Part shown: positions 1 through 8,606 of the stretch, one piece after another
How the letters are laid out: the number at the start of each line of letters is the position of its first letter
Numbering within the stretch: position 1 is the stretch's first letter
Assembly (NCBI RefSeq): GCF_004793635.1
Contig: NZ_SRXV01000001.1
Coordinates: 303,501 to 367,500, forward strand
Direction: 5' to 3'
Length of the DNA: 64,000 nucleotides
Source: Marinicauda pacifica
Lineage (GTDB): Bacteria > Pseudomonadota > Alphaproteobacteria > Caulobacterales > Maricaulaceae
Program-made: the position numbers and the translations under genes
The notes under the pieces: generated by a model
Database searches by the model: none
What the model was told of the DNA's origin: nothing
Seen by the model: the letters and a program-made list of their open reading frames with translations, nothing else

Positions 1-133
1 AGCCGTCGAATCGGCGCTCCCCGAGCCAGAAAGCCTCAAGGATGAGCATGGTCGGCACGTCGCCGACATCCTCCAGCGCCCGCCAGATGGAGCAACACCG
101 GATCAGCTTCACATCGGTTGGCGGTTGAATCAT
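1..133 (-). CDS. HxlR-family transcriptional regulator (partial, N-terminal 44 codons)
   Basis: Reading leftwards from an ATG at 133-131, an open frame runs off the window edge. Its first residues include CSIWRALEDVGD and, further on, LGERRFDG. This is the typical start of the HxlR winged-helix family, in which an N-terminal cysteine is followed by an A-L-x-x-V-G-D segment and then helix residues leading to G-x-R-R-F. HxlR proteins are small dimeric regulators that often respond to electrophiles or to substrates of a neighbouring operon. The gene diverges from the acyl-CoA ligase at 296, so it is the natural candidate regulator of the catabolic genes to the right. The family call rests on the N-terminus only; ligand and mode of action are unknown. 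Confidence 0.72.
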   Translation of the reverse strand, partial: MIQPPTDVKLIRCCSIWRALEDVGDVPTMLILEAFWLGERRFDG

Positions 134-238
134 AGGCCTCGTCATACGCGAACTATATCCGAACTGGCTTGCATTGTCACAGTTTCTGCGCCCCAATCTG
201 TCGAAAGCTCTGCAATTGAGCTTGGCATGGAGCCGCTA

Positions 239-258
239 AGTTGGTTTGATTACGAAAG
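239..258 (+). promoter_or_regulatory. candidate operator, copy 1 of a shared catabolic-cluster motif
   Basis: The 20-mer AGTTGGTTTGATTACGAAAG lies between the divergent HxlR gene and the ligase gene, 38 bp before the ligase ATG. It matches 18 of 20 positions with a site at 12923 upstream of the TonB receptor and about 15 of 20 with a site at 6950 between paaN and the SDR gene. Shared, promoter-positioned copies in one cluster suggest binding by a common regulator, possibly the HxlR protein. The identity of the binder is inference. Confidence 0.5.
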
Positions 259-295
259 CCACAGGGCCAATGAAAGAATACGGGGAGAAAGCACG

Positions 296-1972
296 ATGTC
301 CATGAGCGACCGCGAGACCAGGCATCAGTATTACCGCGATCAGGGCTGGTGGGACGACCGCACGCTTCACTCCGTGTTCGATGCCGCCGCCGACGCGGTC
401 CCCGACCGGGTCGCGGTCGTCGATCCGCCAGACTGCGAAACACTGATCGGGCGTCCGCCCCGGCGCCTGACCTATAATCAGGTTCAGAACGCCTCGCACA
501 ACCTGGCCTACACGCTGCGCGAAGCCGGGGTGAAGCCCGGGCGCGCCGTGCTGGTCCAGCTACCCAACACGGCCGAGCTGAGCGTGCTTTACCTGGCGCT
601 GTCGCGCCTGGGGGCGATCATCAGCCCGGTGCCTATGCAGTACGGCCGTCACGAGATCGGCCACATGGCTCGCGAACTCGATGCGGTCTGTTTCATCGGC
701 CAGTCCCACTTCAAGGGTGTGCCTGCGGCATCGGGCGTCGCCAGCGCGCTGGACAAGAGCGTGACGCGCTTCTCCTTCGGCTCGCCGGACGACAAGGCGC
801 GGTCGCTCGCCCTCTACCTGGCCAAGCCTTCCGAGCGTATCGAGGAAAGCGCGGCGACGGCCGACAAGATCTTTACCGTGTGCTGGACGTCGGGCACCAC
901 CGGCACGCCCAAGGGCGTTCCGCGTACCCACCAGCACTGGTTTGCCCAGGTCGTCGCGATCGAGGATACCGTGCCGCTCGAGGACGGGGAGACGATGCTC
1001 AACCCGTTCCCGATGACCAACATGGCCGCACTGTCGGGATTCTTCTTCTACTGGCCGCAAGTGCGCGCGACGCTGGCCCTGCATCACCCGTTCGATCTGC
1101 CGGTCTTCCTCCAGCAGCTCGTGCAGGAAGATGTGGCCTACACGATCGCACCTCCGGCGGTGTTGAACATGTTTCTCCAGAACGAGGAGCTTCATTCCAA
1201 GGTCGATATCTCCGGCGTTAAATACATCGCCTCGGGCAGCGCGCCGCTCGACCCGTGGATGGTCAGCGGCTTCAAGGAGAAGTTCGGGATCGAGATCATC
1301 AACTTCTTCGGCTCCAACGAAGGCATCGGCCTGTGCGGCGGCCCGAACGAAGTGCCCGACACCGAACAGCGTGCCACGCTCTTTCCCCGCTTCGGCCGGC
1401 CCGAGATCGAATGGCAGAACCGGTTCGGCCAGCGCTTCGAGACCAAGCTGGTCGAGTGGGAGAACGACGACAGGGAGATCACCGAGCCCGGCGTGCCCGG
1501 AGAGATTCTCATCCGGGGCCCCAACGTGTTTGACGGCTATCTCAACGATGCAGGCGAGGGCGTGTTCGATGCGGACGGCTATTTCCGCACCGGCGATCTG
1601 TTCGAGATTGCCGGCGAGGGCGATCTGGCGCGCTTCTACCGCTTCAAGGGACGGCGCAAGGAGCTCATCATCCGCGGCGGGATGAATATCTCGCCCGAGG
1701 AGCTGGACGGCATTATCAGCGCTCACCCGGCCATCGCGGAGGCGGCCGTGTGCGGCTATCCCGATGCGACGATGGGCGAGAAGGTTGCCCTGTTCGCCGT
1801 GCTGAAACCGGGCGAGAGCCTGACGCTGGACGATGTGCGCGCCTTCCTGACCGAGCAGGGCGTGGCCAAGTTCAAATGGCCCGAGCGCCTGGAGATTGTC
1901 GACGCCCTGCCGCGCAACCCGCTCAACAAGGTGGTTCGCGCCGAGCTTGCCGCCCGCCTGAAACCGGCATGA
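296..1972 (+). CDS. AMP-dependent acyl-CoA ligase (ANL superfamily)
   Basis: A 558-aa adenylate-forming enzyme that would convert a carboxylic acid, ATP and CoA to an acyl-CoA through an acyl-adenylate. The P-loop-like A3 motif TSGTTGTPKGVPRTH is present, as are an A5-type FFGSNEG segment, the hinge/A8 region with RTGDLF and KGRRKELIIRGGMNISPEE, and the A10 lysine in RNPLNKVVRAEL. The N-terminus resembles cyclohexanecarboxylate- or dihydroxybenzoate-type ligases more than long-chain fatty acyl ligases. The ATG at 296 is chosen because GGGGAGAAA lies just upstream; a TTG at 125 in the same frame would add 57 atypical residues. The stop overlaps the next gene (ATGA), so the two are probably translationally coupled. 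The substrate cannot be read from sequence. Confidence 0.85.
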   Translation: MSMSDRETRHQYYRDQGWWDDRTLHSVFDAAADAVPDRVAVVDPPDCETLIGRPPRRLTYNQVQNASHNLAYTLREAGVKPGRAVLVQLPNTAELSVLYLALSRLGAIISPVPMQYGRHEIGHMARELDAVCFIGQSHFKGVPAASGVASALDKSVTRFSFGSPDDKARSLALYLAKPSERIEESAATADKIFTVCWTSGTTGTPKGVPRTHQHWFAQVVAIEDTVPLEDGETMLNPFPMTNMAALSGFFFYWPQVRATLALHHPFDLPVFLQQLVQEDVAYTIAPPAVLNMFLQNEELHSKVDISGVKYIASGSAPLDPWMVSGFKEKFGIEIINFFGSNEGIGLCGGPNEVPDTEQRATLFPRFGRPEIEWQNRFGQRFETKLVEWENDDREITEPGVPGEILIRGPNVFDGYLNDAGEGVFDADGYFRTGDLFEIAGEGDLARFYRFKGRRKELIIRGGMNISPEELDGIISAHPAIAEAAVCGYPDATMGEKVALFAVLKPGESLTLDDVRAFLTEQGVAKFKWPERLEIVDALPRNPLNKVVRAELAARLKPA

Positions 1973-3213
1973 CCGCGCCGCGAATCGCCGGAATCGCCAT
2001 GACGCCCATGGGCAAGCAGCCCGGGGCGAGCGTGAAACAGTTGACGGCACAGGCCGTATCGGCGGCGTTGGCCGATGCCGGGATCGGGTCGGAGCGCATT
2101 GAAGCCGCCTGGTTCGCCAATACCCGCCAGCCCATGCTGGAGGGCCAGAACACGATCCGCGGCCAGATCGCCCTGCGCGCGGCGGGCATCGAAGGCATTC
2201 CCATCGTCAATGTGGAGAATGCCTGCGCCAGCGGATCGACCGCGCTGTGGCAGGCCGCGGCCCATATCAGGGCCGGCCTGTGCGAAACCGCGCTTGTGGT
2301 CGGGGCGGAGAAGATGTTCTTCCCCGACCGGGCCGACGCGGTCGCCGCCGCCTTTCGCGGCGGGACCGACATTGCCCGCATTGACGAGGTCCACGCGGCG
2401 GTCGACCGGCTTGCCGCCGAACTGATCCCCGAAGACCAGCGCAGCGGTGCTGCGACGCGCAGCTTCTTCATGGACAGCTATGCGGCCTTCGCGCGGCTGC
2501 ACATGAAGACGTTCGGCTCGACCCAGCGCCAGCTGGCTGCCATCGCGGCGAAGAATCACGATCACTCCGCGCTCAACCCGCTGGCCCAGTACCAGAAGCC
2601 GATGAGCATCAAGGAGGTGCTGGCCGACAAGCTCATTGTCTGGCCGTTTACCCGCTCCATGTGCGCACCGATCAGCGACGGCGCCGCCGCGCTGGTCCTG
2701 ATGGCGGATAGCGCGGTGCCGCAGGCGGCCAGAGCCCGCGCAGTGAGCCTGCGCGGCATCTCGCTGCTCAGCGCGACCAGCCGCGCGCCAGAGGCGTTCG
2801 ACCAGCATGTCGGCGCGCGCACCGCCCGCGCCGCCTACGAGCTCGCCAGCATTTCGCCTGAAGACATCGATGTCGCCGAGGTCCACGACGCCACCGCCTA
2901 TGCCGAGCTTCAGCAGACCGAAAATCTCGGACTTTGCCCGCCAGGCGAGGGCGGTGTGTATGCGGAAGCCGGCCATACCCGTCTGGGTGGACGCACACCG
3001 GTCAATCCGTCTGGCGGGCTGGTGTCCAAGGGACATCCGGTCGGCGCAACCGGCATTGCCCAGCTCTTCGAACTGGTGACCCAGCTGCGCGGCGAGGCGG
3101 GCCGGCGCCAGGTGGAAGGCGCGCGGATCGCCGTGGCGGAAAATGGCGGCGGCTTCCTGGACGTGGAGGAGGGCGCGACCGTGGTCAGCGTGCTGGAGGC
3201 CCCCGCGTCATGA
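1969..3213 (+). CDS. thiolase-family protein (lipid-transfer / SCP-x type)
   Basis: A 414-aa thiolase-fold protein with the nucleophile region ENACASGSTALWQAA and the C-terminal histidine loop SKGHPVGATGIAQL. These match the non-decarboxylating lipid-transfer (SCP-x-like) branch, whose members cleave branched or steroid-derived 3-ketoacyl-CoAs rather than straight chains. The start overlaps the upstream ligase stop by 4 bp, and its own stop overlaps the next ligase by 4 bp, giving a tightly coupled three-gene unit. That context suggests it cleaves the CoA ester made by one of the flanking ligases after oxidation. The C-terminal catalytic cysteine motif of classical thiolases is not obvious: the end reads AENGGGFLDVEEGA, as is common in this branch. 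Substrate is unknown. Confidence 0.8.
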   Translation: MTAPRIAGIAMTPMGKQPGASVKQLTAQAVSAALADAGIGSERIEAAWFANTRQPMLEGQNTIRGQIALRAAGIEGIPIVNVENACASGSTALWQAAAHIRAGLCETALVVGAEKMFFPDRADAVAAAFRGGTDIARIDEVHAAVDRLAAELIPEDQRSGAATRSFFMDSYAAFARLHMKTFGSTQRQLAAIAAKNHDHSALNPLAQYQKPMSIKEVLADKLIVWPFTRSMCAPISDGAAALVLMADSAVPQAARARAVSLRGISLLSATSRAPEAFDQHVGARTARAAYELASISPEDIDVAEVHDATAYAELQQTENLGLCPPGEGGVYAEAGHTRLGGRTPVNPSGGLVSKGHPVGATGIAQLFELVTQLRGEAGRRQVEGARIAVAENGGGFLDVEEGATVVSVLEAPAS

Positions 3214-4667
3214 TCGCCGCTATCGACCGGTTCCTGGCCCAGGCGCAGCGTACCCCGGACGCGCTCGCCGTGCGCGACGAGAGCGGCGCGGCGCTGACCT
3301 ATGGGGCGCTGGCGCGCCGGGCGACGCGGCTTGCGGCAGGTCTGCAGGCCAGGCTCGGCACCAGCGAAACCCGGATCGTGGCACTGGCGGCCAAAAATCA
3401 TGGCGAGCACCTGGTCGCCATGCTGGGCATCTTCCTGTCGGGTCATAGCTGGCTGCCGCTCAACCCGCGCAGCGCCCGCGCGCTCAATGACACCGTGGTC
3501 GCGACGCTCAAGCCCGGCCTGGTGCTGCGCGATACGGCCTGTGCCGACTGTGTCAGCGAGACTCGGGACAGCGTCGCCTTCTCCGCCTCGGCCGCCGGAT
3601 GCCTGGACGCGCTCGGGATCGATGCGGACGGCTGGCGGCGTCCTGCCCTGGCGCCGGACCATGTGATGAGCATCAAGCTGACCGGCGGCACGACCGGCAC
3701 GCCCAAGGCCGTCGCTCAGACCCAGTCGATGATCGCCACCGTGATTGACGACCTGACGCAGGTCTTCGCCATCGGCCCGGACTCGGTCAATCTCGCCGTC
3801 GCCCCGCTCTCCCACGGCGCGTTCCATCTGCTCTTCCCGGTGCTGGCCCAGGGCGGGCGGCACGAAGTGCTGGCCAGCGCCGATCCGGACACCGTGCTGG
3901 ACACGATGGAGGCGCGCGCCGTCACCCACACCTTCATGCCGCCCACGCTCATCACCAAGCTGGTCTCCAGCGGAAAGGCCACGCCGGACCGCTTCCCGGC
4001 CCTGCGCGAACTCATCTACAGCGCCGCGCCCATGGCTCCGGCCCAGATCGAAAAGGCGCAGGCCGCCTTCGGTCCGCGCATCGCGGTGATGTACGGCCAG
4101 GTCGAGGCGCCGGTCGCGGTCAGCGCCATGAATGCGGACACGCTCTCGTCTTCCGGCAAGCTGGAAAGCGTCGGCCAGCCCTGTCCGTCAAGCGAGGTGC
4201 GTATCGACGCCGGACCCGGCGAGGACGGGGAGATCCTCGTGCGCGGCCCGCTCGTCGCGCAGAGCTATCTGACGGGAGAGGAGTTTCCGGCGACCGAGGG
4301 CTGGCTGCACACCGGCGACCTGGGCCGTATCGACGCGGCCGGCTTCCTCTACATCCGGGGCCGCGCGCGCGAAATGATCATCACCGGCGGCTTCAACGTC
4401 TATCCCGGTGAGGTCGAGCGCGCGCTCTTGAGCGTCGACGGGGTGGAGGAAGCGTGTGTTTTCGGCGTCGCCGACGACTATTGGGGCGAGCGCATCGAGG
4501 CGGCCATCGTGCATTCCGGTGCGGTGAGCGAGGACGATCTCGGCCAGGCGGTGCGCGACGCCATCGGCGCAGTCGCCGCGCCCAAGACCTATCACGTCCT
4601 GGAGGCCCTGCCGCGCAATGCGGTCGGCAAGGTGGTGCGCCGCGAGGTAGCTGCGGCGCTGTCCTGA
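3210..4667 (+). CDS. second AMP-dependent acyl-CoA ligase
   Basis: A 485-aa ANL-superfamily ligase with LTGGTTGTPKAVAQT (A3), MYGQVEAP (A5), HTGDLG, RAREMIITGGFNVYPGEVE (A8 hinge) and the A10 lysine in RNAVGKVVRREV. It differs clearly from the ligase at 296, so it is not a recent duplicate and probably acts on another intermediate or substrate. It starts inside the thiolase stop codon. The gene ends just before an inverted repeat at 4672-4722 and converges on a thioesterase gene. It belongs to the same transcription unit as the two upstream genes. Confidence 0.83.
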   Translation: MIAAIDRFLAQAQRTPDALAVRDESGAALTYGALARRATRLAAGLQARLGTSETRIVALAAKNHGEHLVAMLGIFLSGHSWLPLNPRSARALNDTVVATLKPGLVLRDTACADCVSETRDSVAFSASAAGCLDALGIDADGWRRPALAPDHVMSIKLTGGTTGTPKAVAQTQSMIATVIDDLTQVFAIGPDSVNLAVAPLSHGAFHLLFPVLAQGGRHEVLASADPDTVLDTMEARAVTHTFMPPTLITKLVSSGKATPDRFPALRELIYSAAPMAPAQIEKAQAAFGPRIAVMYGQVEAPVAVSAMNADTLSSSGKLESVGQPCPSSEVRIDAGPGEDGEILVRGPLVAQSYLTGEEFPATEGWLHTGDLGRIDAAGFLYIRGRAREMIITGGFNVYPGEVERALLSVDGVEEACVFGVADDYWGERIEAAIVHSGAVSEDDLGQAVRDAIGAVAAPKTYHVLEALPRNAVGKVVRREVAAALS

Positions 4668-4671
4668 TGCC

Positions 4672-4722
4672 CGAGCATTTTCAGCAAAAGTGGGGACCGG
4701 TTTTGCGGTTCGAAAATGCTCG
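4672..4722. repeat. imperfect palindromic intergenic repeat
   Basis: Perfect 11-bp arms CGAGCATTTTC (4672-4682) and GAAAATGCTCG (4712-4722) enclose a second inverted pair, GCAAAA (4684-4689) and TTTTGC (4701-4706). The whole resembles an interspersed extragenic palindrome I recall from many alphaproteobacterial genomes. It sits in the 72-bp gap between convergent genes and could form a bidirectional terminator-like hairpin. Only one copy is seen in this window. Confidence 0.6.
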
Positions 4723-4739
4723 AAACGTCAGAGTACGTC

Positions 4740-5201
4740 CTACCCGTCTTCCGAAGCTCTCTTGACCGGCCGGATCATCATGCTGGCCGAGCCGCGCGCA
4801 TGCACCGTCCCGTCCGGCGAGCAGACGCGCGTTTCGGCCACGCACAGCGTGCGTCCTCGGTGGACGATGTCGGCTTCGGCGCGCAGGCGCTTCGCATCGG
4901 ACGGCGCGCCTTTCAGATAGCGCACCTGCAGGTCGGTCGTGGCGAAGCGCTCGTTCGACCCCAGCAGGGTCAGCAGCGCGCACCCGGTCACCGCATCCAT
5001 CAGCCCGGCCATCACGCCGCCATGCACGCCCTTCATCAGATTGGCGTGCTCGGGCCGGATCGGGCAGTCGAGATGGGCATAGCCCGGCCCGAAATCGGCG
5101 ACGCTGAAGCCCAGCAGGCCGGCAAAGCCCGGCGCCTTGCCGGACGCCTTCCACTCGGTGAGGATTTCCAGCCCAGTCTGGCCTTCGCCCGGCGCGCTCA
5201 T
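4740..5201 (-). CDS. PaaI-like hotdog-fold thioesterase
   Basis: A 153-aa single-domain hotdog protein of the PaaI/4HBT family, which hydrolyses aryl- or acyl-CoA thioesters. The family core is seen in HANLMKGVHGGVMAGLMDAVTGCAL, with the catalytic acid in the G-G-V-M-A-G-L-M-D helix, followed by a beta-rich C-terminus. The ATG at 5201 overlaps the stop of the upstream paaN-like gene by 4 bp, and this start gives the normal family length. Such enzymes commonly accompany CoA-dependent ring or side-chain catabolism and release CoA from dead-end esters. The pairing with a PaaN-type dehydrogenase supports that role. Actual substrate is unknown. Confidence 0.8.
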   Translation of the reverse strand: MSAPGEGQTGLEILTEWKASGKAPGFAGLLGFSVADFGPGYAHLDCPIRPEHANLMKGVHGGVMAGLMDAVTGCALLTLLGSNERFATTDLQVRYLKGAPSDAKRLRAEADIVHRGRTLCVAETRVCSPDGTVHARGSASMMIRPVKRASEDG

Positions 5202-6913
5202 TGGGCCGCCTCGGCCGGGACCGGCTCGCGGAACTGCACGATCCGGAAGCGGTCCGCCACGAAGGCGAGGTCGGCCAGGCACGCATTGCCCGCCGGGTTC
5301 AGCCCGGTGACGTGATAATCGCTATACGCGGCGGCAAAGTTGATCGGCATGCGTTGGTCCATGTTGATCCATAGCGAGGCGCCCGCATCGGTGAAGGCGT
5401 CCTGCGCGGCCTCGATGAAGTCCCGGTCGGACGAATAGAGGTAGGAGGAGATCGCTCCGCGCTCGGCGGCGAGCGTCGCGGCATTCTGCAACGCGGCCTC
5501 CCGGCTCGGTTCGCGGATCAGGAAGCAGACCGGCGCGAACACCTCTTCGCCGTAGAGGTCGACCGCATCGGCCTCGACCTCGACCACCAGCGGGGTTGCC
5601 GTCTGCGCGCCCGGGAAGTCGGGATGCTCATAGGGGCGGCTGTCCAGCACGACCCGCCCGCCAGCGGCCTTCACCCGCTCGCGCACCTGCTCGATCAGAT
5701 CGATCGACTGGCGCGCCTGGACGGCGCCGCACAGGGCCGCGGCGCGCTTGGGGTCCTCGGTCCGCTTGACGATCGTGTCGGCCAGGCGCTGGCCGACCTC
5801 TTCGAAGGACAGCGTCTCGCCGCCGGCAATCTTCACCCCGCCGGCCGGAATATGGATGTTCTGCGGGCTGGTGCACATCTGGGCGGAGAAGCCGCACAGC
5901 CCGTTGGCCAGCCCCCCGATCAGGCCTTCGGGATCGGACAGGGAGTCCATCACGACGCCGTTGCAGCCCGCGGTCTCGGTATAGACCAGCTTGTCGGCAC
6001 AATGTTCTTCGATCCAGAGGCCGAAGCGCTGGCTGCCGGTATAGTCGATGATCGCGCAATCTGGATGCTGCAGCAGCTCGATCGTGATCGGGGTCTCGCG
6101 CTCGTCGGCGGCCATCAGGACCATGTTGGGGTCGAGCCCGCACGCGGTGAGGGTTTCGCGCATGCGCTTGACGGCCATCGCCACGGGCAGGATGCCGTTG
6201 GGGTGGGGTTTCAGGATCACCGGATTGCCGGTCATCAGATTGGCAAACACGGCCGGGTAGGCATTCCAGAGCGGGAAGGTGGCGCAGCAGACCACGACCG
6301 CGACCCCGCGCGCGCGAATCCGGTATTGCTTCTTCAGCTGGACCACGCCGGTCCGGCCGAAGGATTTCTCCCAGTCGGCGGTCCGCGGCACATCCTTGAG
6401 CGCCTTGTAGGCATAGGTCAGCGCCTCCACGCCGCGGTCGAGCGCGTTCGCCCCGCTGCCCGAGAACGCCATCAGATAGGCCTGGCCGGCAGTGTGCATC
6501 GTCGCGTGAGCGTTGGCGAAGGCCTGCTCTTCCAGCGCGAACGCCATCTCCAGACAGACGCCCGCGCGCTCCTCCGCCGTCAGGCGCTGCCACGGCTTCA
6601 TCGCGGCCTTCGCCGCATCGAACAGCGCTTGCGGGTCCGGCTTGGGGTAGCGCACGTCCAGCGTCTTGCCGGTATAGGGCGAAATCTCGTAGCCGACCTC
6701 GCCGATCGTGCCAGGCTGGTCCAGATCGAAACGCCGGCCCAGCATGGCCTCGAAGCGCGCCTTGCCTTCGGCCGGCCGCTCCGGCCCGTGCAGGCTGGTA
6801 CTCGGAGACTCGGTGAAGGGGCTCCAGTAGCTGCGCGTCTCGCAGGCCTTCAGCGCGGCATCGAGATGGGCCTTGTTGCGCTCGTACAGGGCGGCGGGAC
6901 GTTCGGCAGACAT
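5198..6913 (-). CDS. paaN: PaaN-type aldehyde dehydrogenase
   Basis: A 571-aa protein of the aldehyde dehydrogenase superfamily that matches the PaaN group (phenylacetic acid degradation protein PaaN) in length and in its N-terminal ALYERNKAHLDAA..RSYWSPFTESPS region. The NAD-binding area includes VVVCCATFPLWNAYPAVFANL and the ILKPHPNGILPVAM segment; the catalytic Cys is most likely the one in LCGFSAQMCTSPQNI. It lacks the MaoC-type hydratase domain found in fused PaaZ, as expected for PaaN. None of the other classical paa genes (paaABCDE, paaG, paaK) is nearby, so the aldehyde may not come from phenylacetate. It forms a unit with the downstream thioesterase. Confidence 0.8.
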   Translation of the reverse strand: MSAERPAALYERNKAHLDAALKACETRSYWSPFTESPSTSLHGPERPAEGKARFEAMLGRRFDLDQPGTIGEVGYEISPYTGKTLDVRYPKPDPQALFDAAKAAMKPWQRLTAEERAGVCLEMAFALEEQAFANAHATMHTAGQAYLMAFSGSGANALDRGVEALTYAYKALKDVPRTADWEKSFGRTGVVQLKKQYRIRARGVAVVVCCATFPLWNAYPAVFANLMTGNPVILKPHPNGILPVAMAVKRMRETLTACGLDPNMVLMAADERETPITIELLQHPDCAIIDYTGSQRFGLWIEEHCADKLVYTETAGCNGVVMDSLSDPEGLIGGLANGLCGFSAQMCTSPQNIHIPAGGVKIAGGETLSFEEVGQRLADTIVKRTEDPKRAAALCGAVQARQSIDLIEQVRERVKAAGGRVVLDSRPYEHPDFPGAQTATPLVVEVEADAVDLYGEEVFAPVCFLIREPSREAALQNAATLAAERGAISSYLYSSDRDFIEAAQDAFTDAGASLWINMDQRMPINFAAAYSDYHVTGLNPAGNACLADLAFVADRFRIVQFREPVPAEAAQ

Positions 6914-6949
6914 GATGTCGATCCTTGCACTGGGTTTCGTAATGCGTCG

Positions 6950-6969
6950 AGTTAGTATTATTGTGAAAG
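6950..6969 (+). promoter_or_regulatory. candidate operator, copy 2 of the shared motif
   Basis: AGTTAGTATTATTGTGAAAG lies in the divergent promoter between paaN (start 6913) and the SDR gene (start 7047). It agrees with the sites at 239 and 12923 at roughly 15 of 20 positions, keeping AGTT, GT, ATT and GAAAG. A further partial match on the other strand, TTTCGTAATGC at about 6935-6945, resembles the ATTACGAAA half of copy 1. A bidirectional operator is inferred. Confidence 0.4.
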
Positions 6970-7046
6970 TAAGTTAGCCGTTACCGGGTCGTCGATGCAA
7001 GGGTGCGTCGACGCGATCTGCAATGTAACCAGAAAAGGAGCCCCGC

Positions 7047-7994
7047 GTGTCCCCATTGGTGAAAGCCGTAAACTTCTATGGTCGCTTTCTTATCCCGTTT
7101 TCGGTCATGGGCTACAAGCTGCACGGCCTTGGAAAGCCGGGCAATTACGACGCGCTGGCCGGGCAGACCCTGCTGGTCACCGGTGCCACGGGCGGGATCG
7201 GGGCGGCGATCGTGCGCACCGCCGTCGCCCAGGGCGCCCAGGTCCTGGCGGTCGGCCGGTCGGACGAGAAGCTGGCCCGGCTGGACTCCGAGACCTCTGG
7301 CGGTCCGGGCAGCCTGGTGCCGCTGAAGGCCGATCTCAGCCTCGCCAGCGAGACGCACGCCTTGCTGGATACGCTCGAGCAGCGCGGCGACCGCATCGAT
7401 ACGCTGGTCAACAATGTCGGCATTCTCAGTCATTCCTGGCGCAAGACCGAAGAAGGCTTCGAGCAGATGTACGCGGTCAACGTGCTCTGCGCCTACATCC
7501 TGACCGAGGGTCTCTTCGATCGCGGCCTGTTCGCGCCCGAGGCAACCATCGTGAACATGGCGTCGGGCGGCATGTACAACGCGCCCCAGAACCTGGCCTA
7601 CATGGAGCAGGGCGAGGAGGGCTTTAACGGCTTTGCCGCCTACGCCACGCACAAGCGCGCCCAGCTCGTCCTGTCCGACCTGTGGACGGCGCGTGACGGC
7701 GATGCGCGCGCCTACACCATGCATCCCGGCTGGGCCGATACCGAAGGCGTGGAGCGCAGCCTGCCGCGTTTTCACAAGATCCTCGGCGCTTTCCTGCGCT
7801 CGCCGGAGCAGGGCGGGGACACCGCCCTCTGGCTCTCCGCGCAGCGGCCCGAGCCCCAGGAAGGCCGCCTCTGGTTCGATCACCGGCCGCGCCCGGCCCA
7901 TGTCTACGACAGTACGCGCCAGCCTCTGGCGAGCGCGGAGGAGATCGTCTCCAAGCTGCGCGAAGACGCGGCCCGCGTCGCCCCCTCGAAATAG
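7047..7994 (+). CDS. short-chain dehydrogenase/reductase (DHRS12-like)
   Basis: A 315-aa NAD(P)-dependent SDR. The cofactor loop is VTGATGGIGAAI, followed by the NNVG motif and the catalytic Y-A-T-H-K (YxxxK) in FAAYATHKRAQL. The 40 residues before the Rossmann fold (SPLVKAVNFYGRFLIPFSV and following) are typical of the DHRS12-like subgroup. The start is a GTG at 7047 with AAAAGGAG about 8 bp upstream. It is transcribed divergently from paaN and, 14 bp after its stop, is followed by an NTF2-like gene. It would oxidise an alcohol or reduce a ketone/aldehyde intermediate of the pathway; the substrate is not known. Confidence 0.82.
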   Translation: MSPLVKAVNFYGRFLIPFSVMGYKLHGLGKPGNYDALAGQTLLVTGATGGIGAAIVRTAVAQGAQVLAVGRSDEKLARLDSETSGGPGSLVPLKADLSLASETHALLDTLEQRGDRIDTLVNNVGILSHSWRKTEEGFEQMYAVNVLCAYILTEGLFDRGLFAPEATIVNMASGGMYNAPQNLAYMEQGEEGFNGFAAYATHKRAQLVLSDLWTARDGDARAYTMHPGWADTEGVERSLPRFHKILGAFLRSPEQGGDTALWLSAQRPEPQEGRLWFDHRPRPAHVYDSTRQPLASAEEIVSKLREDAARVAPSK

Positions 7995-8008
7995 AAGGAC
8001 CCGACTTT

Positions 8009-8440
8009 ATGAGCAAACTCGACAGCTTTCTCGGCCTCATCGATGACTGGAAGCGGGGCGATCTCGACAGCGTCTCGGCCCGGCTTCATCCCGATGTGGT
8101 CTGGCATTTTTCCGCCACCACCAAGCCGCCCGCCCATGGCCGGGATGGCGCGATCGCCTTTCTCAAGGCCTATGGCGAAGTCTGCGTTACCAGCCGCCTG
8201 CGCCTGTTCAGTCATGCGGAGAATGAGAGCCAGCTCTTCTACGAGGCGACCGAGGACTTCGACACCCCGGCAGGACGCCACGTCCTGGTACCCTATGCAG
8301 GGATTGTCGATTTCGATGCGGACGGCCTCATCACCGGCTGGCGCGACTATTTCGACCGCGCCCTGATCGACGACCAGGTGGCCGGAGAACGCACCCTGCC
8401 GGACTTCTGCGAAGACCTGGTCAAACGCCCGTCGGTGTGA
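8009..8440 (+). CDS. SnoaL/NTF2-like small protein
   Basis: A 143-aa protein with the cone-like NTF2/SnoaL pattern: an N-terminal helix (FLGLIDDWKRGDLDSVSARL), a conserved HPDVVWHFS strand, and a later FDADGLITGWRDYFD segment typical of polyketide cyclase- or limonene-epoxide-hydrolase-like enzymes. Members of this fold isomerise, hydrate or cyclise small molecules, or only bind them. It is close downstream of the SDR gene and probably co-transcribed. It could handle a ketone or epoxide in the pathway, but the residues visible do not decide the reaction. The low-GC island begins right after its stop. Confidence 0.72.
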   Translation: MSKLDSFLGLIDDWKRGDLDSVSARLHPDVVWHFSATTKPPAHGRDGAIAFLKAYGEVCVTSRLRLFSHAENESQLFYEATEDFDTPAGRHVLVPYAGIVDFDADGLITGWRDYFDRALIDDQVAGERTLPDFCEDLVKRPSV

Positions 8441-8606
8441 TGGTTAATGCGAATACGAAACGCGAATATGTGACTTGCGTACGCGTGAGTAGGAACGCAC
8501 CGCTGCTGACTAATGTGAAACCTTATCAGCGGTAGACGCTCGGTCGCATATTAGCTGATTCACAATGTTACGGTGACAGTCTATCCTGCCAGTGGAGGTG
8601 GTAGTC

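Noticed and set aside
125..295. N-terminal extension of the first acyl-CoA ligase from a TTG at 125
   Set aside because: Family members start near the ATG at 296, which has a ribosome-binding site; the extension would cover the shared operator motif.
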